A DNA stretch of 64,000 bases from JAWKSY01 sp041402125 (GTDB lineage Bacteria > Planctomycetota > GCA-002687715 > DRQF01). A program made the translations under genes and the position numbers. This document shows positions 32,726-40,175 of this stretch, in pieces; position 1 is the stretch's first letter, and every line of letters begins with the position of its first letter. The DNA is taken from contig JAWKSY010000010.1 of the NCBI GenBank assembly GCA_041402125.1, positions 1 to 64,000 on the forward strand, written 5' to 3'. The notes beneath the pieces are model-generated. The model had not been told where the DNA came from, did not search any database, and was given only the letters and a program-made list of their open reading frames with translations.

Positions 32726-34003
32726 TCAACCGCCGTCGACGGCCCCGCGCGTCCCGTCTCCCCGCGCGATCTCGCGACGCAGGAGATCGAGGGCGTGGCA
32801 GGACGCGCGCTCCTTGACCTGCGATCGCGACCCGGGATGCACGCGCGACTCGGCGGCGGTCACTCCGTCCCGGTGCGCGCAGGCCACCCAGGCGAGACCG
32901 ACCGGCTTCCGCGCGCTCCCGCCGTCGGGACCGGCGATCCCGGTCGTCGCGATCCCCCAGTCGGCGTCGTGCAGGCGGCGCACGCCTTCCGCCATCTCGC
33001 GCGCGACCTCCTCGCTGACCGCTCCGTGGGCCGCGAGCGTCGCCGCCGCGACGCCGAGCACGCCCTCCTTCGCCGCGTTGGCGTAGGTGACGTCGACGCC
33101 CAGGAGGGCGGCCGAGATGCCGGGGTGCTCGGTCAGGCGATGACCGATCAGCCCGCCGGTGAGCGACTCCGCCACCGCGAGCGTCTCGCCCCGCGCCAGG
33201 AGCACACGCGCGACGAGCGCGTCGACCGACTCCCCGCGCACGCTGACGATCGCCTCACCGAGGGCCTCCTCCAGGAAGGCGAGCTCGGTCGCGATCCGCG
33301 CCTCACCCTCCTCCACCGTGGCGGCGACGGTGCGGATCCGCAGGGCGACGAAGCCCTCCTTGGCCGCGATGCCGATGAGCGGGTCCCGGCCGCGGTCGAG
33401 GCGATCCCCGAGTCGGGCCGCGACGTCCGACTCGGCCCGCCCCGCGACGAGCACCTCGCGCTCGAGGCGCACGCCGGCGCCGCCGCGCGGCAGGTGCAGG
33501 CCGCTCATCGTCTCGAGTTCCGCGGGGACGCCGGGGTAGGCCTGGAGACGCGCCGCGCCGATCGCGATCTCGAATCCCGGCGCGAGGCCCGTCGGGTTGT
33601 CGAGGACGCGGGCGCCGCGGGGCAGGAGCGCCTCGACCCACTCGCGATCCGGCGGCGTCCGCTGGAGCCGCTCCCAGAAGCGGGCCATGACCGCGCGTCC
33701 CTCCGGCATCTCGACGAGAGGAACGTCGATCGCCCGCGCCGCCGCCTCGCGCGTGAGGTCATCGAGAGTGCCGCCGAGTCCGCCGCTCATCACGACGAGA
33801 TCGTGCGCGGCGGCGAGCGCCCGGATCGCGTCGACCAGCGTCGCGAGATCGTCGCCGACGCAGACGATGCGGTCGACGGAGTAACCCCGCTCGCCCAGCC
33901 GTCGGGCGAGGAGCGGTCCGTTGCGATCGGCGACCCGGCCCTCGATCAGCTCGTCACCGGTGACGAGGATCGCGGCGCGCCGCGCGGCGTCACCGGCCGG
34001 CAC
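32726..34003 (-). CDS. cinA: CinA family protein (molybdopterin-binding domain plus nicotinamide-nucleotide amidase domain)
   Basis: A 425-residue two-domain protein. The N-terminal COG1058 domain has AILVTGDELIEGRVADRNGP, CVGDDLATLVDAIR, VVMSGGLGGTLDDLTREAAA and VLDNPTGLAPGFE. The C-terminal CinA amidase domain has LAVAESLTGGLIGHRLTEHP, GVDVTYANAAKEGVLGV, and WGIATTGIAGPDGGSARKPVG. The amidase converts nicotinamide mononucleotide to nicotinate mononucleotide in NAD recycling; in some bacteria CinA is competence-induced. A GTG at 34003 is chosen, overlapping the tatC stop by 14 bases. The gap to the tRNA genes (32644-32725) holds only a weak hairpin. Confidence 0.9.
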   Translation of the reverse strand: MPAGDAARRAAILVTGDELIEGRVADRNGPLLARRLGERGYSVDRIVCVGDDLATLVDAIRALAAAHDLVVMSGGLGGTLDDLTREAAARAIDVPLVEMPEGRAVMARFWERLQRTPPDREWVEALLPRGARVLDNPTGLAPGFEIAIGAARLQAYPGVPAELETMSGLHLPRGGAGVRLEREVLVAGRAESDVAARLGDRLDRGRDPLIGIAAKEGFVALRIRTVAATVEEGEARIATELAFLEEALGEAIVSVRGESVDALVARVLLARGETLAVAESLTGGLIGHRLTEHPGISAALLGVDVTYANAAKEGVLGVAAATLAAHGAVSEEVAREMAEGVRRLHDADWGIATTGIAGPDGGSARKPVGLAWVACAHRDGVTAAESRVHPGSRSQVKERASCHALDLLRREIARGDGTRGAVDGG

Positions 34004-35423
34004 GCCAGGTCCAGTCCGCGTGGTCCGCGCGCCAGGCGCGCCACGCCGTGAGGTGATCACCCCGGCCGCCTTCGGGATCGAGGGCGCCGAGAGATCCGGG
34101 TCGTTCACCGACCAATCCGGCGAGCAGGGATTCGATGAGGGCCGCATCCTCGCCGCCGGCATTCTCCAGCGCGGCGAGGAGCGGATCGACGAGCACGCTC
34201 ACGCCGGCGTCGTCGGGCGCGCGGAGATCCATCGACTGCGTGCTCGGCGCGATCAGCATCCGGGCCACCGGCGCCCCCTCCGCGCTGGTCACCGTGATGC
34301 GGGAGTCGCGGAACACGATCTCGATCGCGGTCGCCTTCTCACCGTCGCCCACGACCCACAGCTCGCGGGCCGTCGCGCCGCCCTTCGACTCGTCCTCGTC
34401 GAGATCGCGGCGCTCGACGAGGAAGGCCCGCGTCGGGGTGAAGTCGATGAAGGCGCTGCGCGAGGCGCGGCAGCGTTCGAAGACCGCGAGGTAGGGGATC
34501 GCGTCGCCCTCGTCCTGGTCGGTCGTCCGCAGGTTCCAGGCGACCATCCGCTCCCGGTAGGCATCCACCGCCCGATCCTGCAGCAGGAAGACGAGGCCGA
34601 GGACGGCGACGACGATCAACCCGCGCCGGCGCCAGCGCGCGACGTCGATGGGCGGACGGTTCTTCCCCATCGCGAGCCACGAGAAGAAGATGCCGAGCTC
34701 GAACAGTCCGACCAGGGGCATCGCCATCAGCACCTGCGTCACGGCGTCGGGCGGGGTGAGGATCGCCGAGACGATGAACGCGCCGAGGATGAAGTGCCGG
34801 CGCTTCTCGCGCAGCGTCGTGATGTCGAGGATCTCGAGGCGCGTCAGCAGCGCGAGCACGACCGGGAGCTGGAACACGATGCCCAGCATGAAGGTCAGGG
34901 TGAAGAAGAAGTTCAGGTACTCGGACAGGCCGATGACGTTGTGCAGCAGCGAGGGATCGCTGAAGGACAGGAGGTAGCGCAGCCCGATCGGGATGAGGAC
35001 GAGATAGCCGAAGGTCACGCCGGCCGCGAACAGCGCGATCATGAGCGGCGCGAAGCGGTAGACCCAGACCCGTTCGTTGCGATAGAGCCCGACCGACACG
35101 AAGGCCCAGATCTGCCAGATCCAGATCGGCGCCACGATGATGAGCGCCGCGATCAGGGAGATCTGCATCGAGGCGAAGAAGCCGTTCGTCGGCCCGAAGT
35201 TCGCCAGGAGGCTGACCATGTGCAGGTCCCGGGCGACGGCGATGTAGGGCCGCTGCACGAACGCCAGGACGACGTCGCGGTAGGCGAAGATGACGAAGAA
35301 GGCGAGGAAGGTCGCGAAGAGCGAACGGACCAGCCGCGAGCGAAGCTCCTCGAGGTGATCCCCGAAGCTCATCTCGCTCTGCGAGAGCCGCGACTCCTCC
35401 GGATCGACCTCGTCCTCGGCCAT
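33990..35423 (-). CDS. tatC: Sec-independent translocase TatC with an added C-terminal domain
   Basis: A 477-residue protein. Residues 15-255 are canonical TatC: SFGDHLEELRSRLVRSLFA at the N-terminus with the Glu needed for signal recognition, six membrane helices, and FELGIFFSWLAMG at the end. About 220 further residues are unusual for TatC (typically about 250 in total). They comprise a seventh hydrophobic helix (GLIVVAVLGLVFLL) and a soluble domain with VFRDSRITVTSAEGAPVARM. I recognise no family in this part. With six TatC helices and cytoplasmic termini, the new helix would place the domain outside the cytoplasm. No tatA is adjacent. A TAGAGT at 35484-35489 may be its -10. Confidence 0.9.
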   Translation of the reverse strand: MAEDEVDPEESRLSQSEMSFGDHLEELRSRLVRSLFATFLAFFVIFAYRDVVLAFVQRPYIAVARDLHMVSLLANFGPTNGFFASMQISLIAALIIVAPIWIWQIWAFVSVGLYRNERVWVYRFAPLMIALFAAGVTFGYLVLIPIGLRYLLSFSDPSLLHNVIGLSEYLNFFFTLTFMLGIVFQLPVVLALLTRLEILDITTLREKRRHFILGAFIVSAILTPPDAVTQVLMAMPLVGLFELGIFFSWLAMGKNRPPIDVARWRRRGLIVVAVLGLVFLLQDRAVDAYRERMVAWNLRTTDQDEGDAIPYLAVFERCRASRSAFIDFTPTRAFLVERRDLDEDESKGGATARELWVVGDGEKATAIEIVFRDSRITVTSAEGAPVARMLIAPSTQSMDLRAPDDAGVSVLVDPLLAALENAGGEDAALIESLLAGLVGERPGSLGALDPEGGRGDHLTAWRAWRADHADWTWRAGR

Positions 35424-35514
35424 CGTTCCCCCTCGGGTGCCCCAGCTCGGCGCGCCGGATGATGGGAACCGGCGGCGGGTCCGACTCTATCCCCTCCCCT
35501 CCGCGCTCGAAAGT

Positions 35515-35608
35515 GCGCCGACCGGCCCCCGCCGCCCCTCCTCCGCCATCACGCGTCCGACCGCCCCGGGGAGATCCCGGAGGAGGGGCGGCGGGGGCCG
35601 GTCGGCGC
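35515..35608. repeat. Perfect 31-bp inverted repeat with 32-base spacer
   Basis: Arms at 35515-35545 and 35578-35608 are exact reverse complements, over 85% G+C. It lies upstream of tatC, between tatC and the repeat element at 35652. The arms are longer than a normal terminator. It may be an end pair of a small mobile or REP-like unit, or a transcription barrier. Confidence 0.75.
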
Positions 35609-35651
35609 CCTCGTCCGCGAGTCGACGATCGATCGCGTCCCGGTGCATGGA

Positions 35652-35743
35652 AGGTGCCGGTCACCGGATGAGCCACTTCCGCTCGCCAGCGCCCGCCGCA
35701 CCTCACGATCGTCCCGGAAGAGGCTCATCCGGTGACGGGCTCC
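35652..35743. repeat. Palindromic repeat, degenerate copy
   Basis: Imperfect inverted repeat. The left half (35652-35680) reads ggtgccggtcaccggatgag then ccacttcc. The right half (35716-35743) is its near complement, ggaagaggctcatccggtga then cgggctcc. The core gtcaccggatgagc is shared with the copy at 39963-40071, so this is a family, not a local hairpin. Confidence 0.75.
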
Positions 35744-35768
35744 GTACGTGCACCCGCCCCGAAAACGA

Positions 35769-35802
35769 ACGAGCCCGCGCACGGGATCGTGCGCGGGCTC
35801 GT
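35769..35802 (-). terminator. Hairpin terminator after the BRCT-like gene
   Basis: Perfect 15-bp arms (35769-35783 and 35788-35802) with loop ggat, 22 bases after the stop of the minus-strand gene at 35824. There is an A+T-rich patch on the far side. It probably ends the strongly promoted transcript from 37306. Confidence 0.7.
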
Positions 35803-35823
35803 CGCGGGACCGTTCGGCTTCGA

Positions 35824-37104
35824 TCAGAAGGTGATGAAGTCCTCGAGGTCGCGGGCGCGGATCATCTCGACGCCCCAGCGGATGGAGTCCGTGTACTCCG
35901 GCGTGGCCTTGAACCAGTTCGGATCGGCATCCTCACCGACGCCGGCCTCCGGATCGGGGTTGTCGCCGAGGACGACGTAGTCGACGTTCACGTCGAAGGT
36001 GTCGGACACCTTGCCGCCGAAGTCGCGGAGGATGGCCTGGGCGCGCTGGTTGTCGAAGCGGCCGGGCAGGTTGCCGAGGAAGTAGAAGACCTGCGGACGC
36101 TCGGCGTCGAAGTAGGGGTTCAGGAGCTGGTCACCGGCCTTCGGGCTCGCGTCGGAGTCGACGGCGCAGAGGGCGCGGTCGTACTCGATGTCGCGGACCG
36201 TGATGAAGCCGTGGTACTCGCGGACCTTGCCCTTGTTGTAGCCGAAGGTCTTGAAGCGGGTGCCGCGGCGAAGCTGGTGCTTGCTGCCGAGGTTGATGTA
36301 GCAGGTGCCGGTCTTCGCGTCGATCTCGATGATCTGGCCGTCCGGCTTGTTGTGATCGCGCTCGACGACGACCTGGTCCTTCCAGCTCCGGACCGAACGG
36401 TCCAGCTTGTTGACGGCGAGTGTCGCCTCGCTGATCTGACGACGGGCCTCCGCCTGGACGCTGTCGAGCTGCTCGGTCGTGGAGGTGAGCTGGGCCTGGA
36501 CCGCGTCGGTCTGATCCGACGCCTGCTTCACCTGAGTCGCGGCGCGGGAGCGGACGTCGTCCATCTCCGTCTTCAGCTCCTGCTCGCGCGTGCGGTTCTT
36601 CGCGATGAGCGCGTCGTTGTCGGAGTCGGCCTTGGCCTTGTCGGCGCGGGCGGCGTCGAGGTCGAGCTTGAGCTGACGGGCGTCGGCTTCGAGCTTCTCG
36701 ATCAGGGTCTGCGCCGGATCGAGGACGTTCGTGACCTTGACCATCGACTCGTCGCCCTTGAAGAGCGAGCGGGCCGAGCTGACCAGGAAGTCGAGACGGG
36801 TGATGACGGGCTGGACGGTCTCCTGCTTCCAGGTCGTGACGTCCTGGGCCTGGATCGGATCCGGGCGGCCGATGACGCCGACGCCGAGCTTGTTGAACAC
36901 GCCTTCCATGCCGAGCTCGTAGGCCGCGAGCTGCTGCTCGACGCGAGCGGCGGCGGCGTCGGACTTGACGCGCGCGGCGTTCGCCTCGTCGAGGTCGCTG
37001 TTCACCGTGAACCACAGCACCCAGCCCGCGAGCGCGATGACCAGCACGATGATGAAGAGAATGATGTTCACCGCGCCCGTCTGGCGTGAAGGAACCTGCA
37101 TCAT
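35824..37104 (-). CDS. Membrane-anchored coiled-coil protein with C-terminal BRCT-like domain
   Basis: A 426-residue protein of no named family. A short basic N-terminus and one membrane helix (about 12-33, NIILFIIVLVIALAGWVLWF) lead to a long coiled coil (about 35-250). A beta-rich module follows (about 255-335: DGQIIEIDAKTGTCYINLG, LRRGTRFKTFGYNKGKV, AGDQLLNPYFD), also present in the 59243-60085 protein. The last 85 residues have the order of a BRCT domain: VFYFLGNLPGR, ILRDFGGKVSDTF, VDYVVLGD, then SIRWGVEMIRARDLEDFITF. BRCT domains are normally intracellular (ligase, DnaE-like), so topology matters. A near-consensus promoter lies 200 bases upstream and a terminator follows; it is monocistronic. 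Confidence 0.75.
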   Translation of the reverse strand: MMQVPSRQTGAVNIILFIIVLVIALAGWVLWFTVNSDLDEANAARVKSDAAAARVEQQLAAYELGMEGVFNKLGVGVIGRPDPIQAQDVTTWKQETVQPVITRLDFLVSSARSLFKGDESMVKVTNVLDPAQTLIEKLEADARQLKLDLDAARADKAKADSDNDALIAKNRTREQELKTEMDDVRSRAATQVKQASDQTDAVQAQLTSTTEQLDSVQAEARRQISEATLAVNKLDRSVRSWKDQVVVERDHNKPDGQIIEIDAKTGTCYINLGSKHQLRRGTRFKTFGYNKGKVREYHGFITVRDIEYDRALCAVDSDASPKAGDQLLNPYFDAERPQVFYFLGNLPGRFDNQRAQAILRDFGGKVSDTFDVNVDYVVLGDNPDPEAGVGEDADPNWFKATPEYTDSIRWGVEMIRARDLEDFITF

Positions 37105-37305
37105 GGAGCCCTATCTCCCGTGTCCCCGCGACCTTCGCCGCCGGCCATTCCGTTTCGATCCTGCCCCGGGCGACGCGTCGCCGGGGGCGCGACAACCCTA
37201 CCCGGAACCCATTTCGGACACCAGAGGCGCGTCGAATGCCGGATCCGACGCAAGTCCTTCTGAAGTCCTTTCTTGGGCACGGGAACCGGGCTCGCTGGGG
37301 GCGGG

Positions 37306-37335
37306 ATTGTAGAGAGGCCCCGGAGAGGGTGTCAA
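37306..37335 (-). promoter_or_regulatory. Near-consensus sigma-70 promoter of the BRCT-like gene
   Basis: TTGACA (37335-37330), 18-base spacer, TACAAT (37311-37306). Transcription would start about 195 bases before the ATG at 37104. One of only a few full -35/-10 promoters in the window. Confidence 0.75.
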
Positions 37336-37357
37336 GACCAATCCTCTTCGATTGAGT

Positions 37358-37387
37358 TTGACCCCGTTCGGGATGCCCTGGTACATT
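37358..37387 (+). promoter_or_regulatory. Probable sigma-70 promoter for coaE-rho
   Basis: TTGACC (37358-37363), 18-base spacer, TACATT (37382-37387), facing away from the minus-strand promoter 22 bases to its left. The leader to coaE would be about 290 bases. Confidence 0.5.
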
Positions 37388-37685
37388 CCCTGCGGTTGGT
37401 CGCCCCGCGCTCGCCGCGTGTCGCCCCCGTCCTCCGGGCTCCCGCCCGACCCCCTCGATCCCCCCTACGTCGCGATTCCCGACTTCGGACGGCGAACGAT
37501 CCACGTGGGCGGAACCGGTCCGCGGACCGCGTTCCGGGGCGAGCGGGCCGGCGATTCCCCGGAGTCCGGGCGCCGTCACGACGTCGAGGTCCCGGCGGGG
37601 CCACAGGGACGGTCCCCCATCGGGGACATTCTTCGCGCAGCGAGGCCGTTCGGCCGTTTCCGCTCTCCCCTCAGAGTTCCCCTCC

Positions 37686-38285
37686 ATGACGGTCGTGATC
37701 GGGATCACCGGAGGTATCGGGAGCGGCAAGTCCACGGTCTGCGGGCTCCTGAGCGAGGAAGGCGCCCTGGTCCTCGACGCCGACGCGGCCTCCCGGGAGG
37801 TCGTGGAGGAACCGGAGGTCCGCGCCGCGCTGGTGCGGCGCTTCGGCGAGGCGATCTTCGACGGGGACGGGCGACTCGATCGCGCCGCCCTCGCCGACCT
37901 GGTCTTCGGGCCCGACGCGTCGGACGCGCGGCGGGATCTCGAGGCGATCATCCACCCCGCGGTGCGCGCGCGCATCGACGGGGATCTGGCGCGGGCCAGG
38001 GACGAAGGGCGACCCCTCGTCGTGCTGGACGTGCCGCTCCTCATGCGGTCGCCGTACCGCGAGGAGTGCGACCTGCTGGTCTTCGTGCGCAGCGCGCGCG
38101 AGACCCGGAACCGGAGAACCGCTCGTCGCGGCTGGACGCCCGACGAGCTCGAACGCCGCGAGCGGGCCCAGACGCCACTCGCGGAGAAGGAGCGCGCGGC
38201 CGATCGCGTGCTCGACAACGACGGAGACCTCGCCGAGCTGCGCGCCGCCGTGCGCGAACTCGTCCGGGGTCTGCCCCGCAACTGA
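37686..38285 (+). CDS. coaE: Dephospho-CoA kinase
   Basis: A 199-residue P-loop kinase catalysing the last step of coenzyme A synthesis. Walker A is GITGGIGSGKST (6-17). Conserved LVLDADAASREVV, the HP of IIHPAVRARI and VVLDVPLLMRSPYREECD are present; the LID region RTARRGWTPDELERR follows. Start ATG at 37686. It is 11 bases upstream of rho and probably co-transcribed with it. Confidence 0.94.
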   Translation: MTVVIGITGGIGSGKSTVCGLLSEEGALVLDADAASREVVEEPEVRAALVRRFGEAIFDGDGRLDRAALADLVFGPDASDARRDLEAIIHPAVRARIDGDLARARDEGRPLVVLDVPLLMRSPYREECDLLVFVRSARETRNRRTARRGWTPDELERRERAQTPLAEKERAADRVLDNDGDLAELRAAVRELVRGLPRN

Positions 38286-38296
38286 GGGAGGGCGAC

Positions 38297-39859
38297 ATGG
38301 CCAAGGCCGCGAAGAAGAAGGCGACGAAGAAGGCGAGCGCGAAGAGCCCCGCCTCCGCCGCCGCCGAGGAGCTGCTCCAGGAGGAGCTCTTCGACGCCGA
38401 GGGCCTCGAGGCCCCGGCCGCCGCGCCGCGCAAGAAGGCGACGAAGAAGGCCGCGTCGAGGAAGCGGGCGACCCCCGCGCCGGACGAGGGCGAGGAGGCG
38501 GCGCTCGACTTCGGCGTGGGCCTCGAGGAGATCGACGAGCTCGACGAGCACGTCGCTCCCGCGATGCCCCCGCGCGAGGTCGCGGCCGGCGGCCCGCCGC
38601 CCGAGCCGACGCACCTCGCCGACCTGCAGCGACAGGACCTCACCGAGCTCCAGGAGCTCGCCCTGGCCGAGGGCGTCGAGGACGTCACCGGCATGACGCG
38701 CCAGGACCTCATCTTCCGCATCCTGAAGGGGCGGACGAGCCGCAACGGCCAGATGATCGGCGAGGGCATCCTCGAGATCCTGCCCGACGGCTTCGGCTTC
38801 CTGCGCTCGCCGGCCTACAGCTACCTGCCCTGCCCCGACGACATCTACATCTCGCCGTCGCAGATCCGGCGCTTCGGCCTGCGGACGGGCTCCGCGGTGA
38901 AGGGGCAGATCCGGCCGCCGAAGGAGAACGAGCGCTACTTCGCGCTGCTCCGCGTCGACTCGGTCAACGACATCGCGCCGGAGAAGGTGATCGAGACGCC
39001 GGTCTTCGAGGAGTTGACGCCCCTCTACCCCGAGGAGCGCTTCATCCTCGAGACGACGCCGGACGAGATCAGCATGCGCATCGTCGACCTCATCGCCCCC
39101 ATCGGCAAGGGGCAGCGGGGTCTCATCGTGGCGCCGCCGCGCACGGGAAAGACGATCCTCCTCCAGAAGTTCGCGAACTCGATCGCGACGAACGCCCCGG
39201 ACGTCGACCTCATCGTGCTGCTCATCGACGAGCGCCCCGAGGAGGTCACCGACATGGAGCGCTCGGTGCGGGGCGAGGTCATCTCCTCGACCTTCGACGA
39301 GCCGGCGAGCCGTCACATCCAGGTGGCGGAGATGGTGATCGAGAAGGCGAAGCGCATGGTCGAGAACGGCCGTGACGTCGTGATCCTGCTCGACTCGATC
39401 ACCCGCCTCGGTCGCGCCTACAACACCGAGGTCCCGCACTCCGGCAAGATCCTCTCGGGCGGCGTCGACGCGGCCGCGCTGCAGAAGCCGAAGCGCTTCT
39501 TCGGCGCCGCGCGCAACATCGAGGGCGGCGGCAGCCTGACGATCCTCGCGACCGCGCTGATCGAGACCGGAAGCCGCATGGACGAGGTCATCTTCGAGGA
39601 GTTCAAGGGCACCGGCAACCAGGAGCTCGTCCTGGATCGCCGCATCTCCGACAAGCGCATCTTCCCCGCGGTGGACATCAACCGCTCGGGAACGCGCAAG
39701 GAGGAGCTCCTGCTCGACCCGGAGGAGCTGAAGCGCCTCTACATCCTCCGCAAGGTCATCAACGACATGAACCCGGTCGAGGCGATGGAACTCCTGAGCC
39801 AGAAGATGAAGAAGACCGGCAGCAACGTCGAGTTCCTGATGACCCTCAACCTCGGCTGA
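38297..39859 (+). CDS. rho: Transcription termination factor Rho
   Basis: A 520-residue hexameric RNA-dependent ATPase. The first 110 residues are a Lys/Ala-rich then acidic insertion, followed by the Rho N-terminal domain (LTELQELALAEGV). The RNA-binding cold-shock fold contains GILEILPDGFGFLRSPAYSY and DDIYISPSQIRRFGLRTG. The ATPase has Walker A VAPPRTGKTILLQ, IVLLIDERPEEVTDM, VVILLDSITRLGRAYN and the R-loop LSGGVDAAALQKPKRFFGAA. The ATG at 38297 is the only start giving a plausible length. Ends with its own strong hairpin. High-G+C bacteria often carry extended Rho N-termini. Confidence 0.96.
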   Translation: MAKAAKKKATKKASAKSPASAAAEELLQEELFDAEGLEAPAAAPRKKATKKAASRKRATPAPDEGEEAALDFGVGLEEIDELDEHVAPAMPPREVAAGGPPPEPTHLADLQRQDLTELQELALAEGVEDVTGMTRQDLIFRILKGRTSRNGQMIGEGILEILPDGFGFLRSPAYSYLPCPDDIYISPSQIRRFGLRTGSAVKGQIRPPKENERYFALLRVDSVNDIAPEKVIETPVFEELTPLYPEERFILETTPDEISMRIVDLIAPIGKGQRGLIVAPPRTGKTILLQKFANSIATNAPDVDLIVLLIDERPEEVTDMERSVRGEVISSTFDEPASRHIQVAEMVIEKAKRMVENGRDVVILLDSITRLGRAYNTEVPHSGKILSGGVDAAALQKPKRFFGAARNIEGGGSLTILATALIETGSRMDEVIFEEFKGTGNQELVLDRRISDKRIFPAVDINRSGTRKEELLLDPEELKRLYILRKVINDMNPVEAMELLSQKMKKTGSNVEFLMTLNLG

Positions 39860-39882
39860 TCGCGCCCTCCGGCGGGGGTACG

Positions 39883-39928
39883 CGAAGCGGGGCGGGAGGA
39901 GGCTTTGGCCTCCTCCCGCCCCGCTTCG
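39883..39928 (+). terminator. Hairpin terminator after rho
   Basis: 21-bp perfect arms (39883-39903, 39908-39928) with a 4-base loop (tttg), 24 bases after the rho stop. TT and a T-containing stretch follow. Confidence 0.8.
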
Positions 39929-39962
39929 TTTGGCGAGCCGCCCGTACGGTGACCTTCGCTCG

Positions 39963-40071
39963 ATGCTCGTACGGTGCCAGTCACCGGATGAGCATTTCCG
40001 GGCGACTCGGTGGCGCATGCGGACGCGGGTGAACGGAAATGCTCATCCGGTGACTGGCACCGTACTAGCAT
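39963..40071. repeat. Palindromic repeat, near-perfect copy
   Basis: A 38-bp inverted repeat: arms 39963-40000 and 40034-40071 differ at one position, around a 33-base spacer. The arm contains gtacggtgccagtcaccgga then tgagcatttccg. The same core occurs at 35652-35743 and as a half-site at 40124. The gtgcc-gtcacc theme recalls REP-type repeats moved by RAYT (TnpA_REP) transposases; no transposase is in the window. Confidence 0.85.
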
Positions 40072-40123
40072 TTCAGGTCGAACCCGCGGCACCGGCGAAC
40101 CCGGGTGCACGGGGACGCAAATC

Positions 40124-40147
40124 GGGTGACGGGCACCGTACTCGCAT
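40124..40147. repeat. Half-site of the palindromic repeat
   Basis: ggtgacgggcaccgtact plus cgcat matches the outer part of the right arm at 40048-40071 with two differences. It has no partner arm, so it looks like a remnant or a solo end 50 bases beyond the intact copy. The region 39929-40175 contains only these repeats. Confidence 0.6.
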
Positions 40148-40175
40148 CTCGTCCGGCGCGTCCGGTGGCGAGGAC

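Larger units (their letters stand above)
37105..37685. other. Divergent intergenic region between the BRCT-like gene and coaE
   Basis: A 581-base non-coding region with promoters in both directions near its middle (37306-37335 minus, 37358-37387 plus). The 300 bases before coaE show no gene: one open frame runs in from rho's frame but is Pro/Arg/Ser-rich and without homology. A long leader for coaE-rho is compatible with Rho autoregulation, which is inferred only. Confidence 0.5.

Noticed and set aside
37352..38296. N-terminal extension of Rho upstream of 38297
   Set aside because: The frame is open but overlaps coaE and is Pro/Arg-rich without homology; the ATG at 38297 gives a normal Rho.
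36131..40018. A 1,295-codon open frame on the minus strand
   Set aside because: It runs across coaE, rho and the BRCT-like gene in the wrong frames and has no family motif.
39963..40147. CRISPR array
   Set aside because: The units are inverted, not direct, repeats, there are only two and a half copies, and no cas gene is present.
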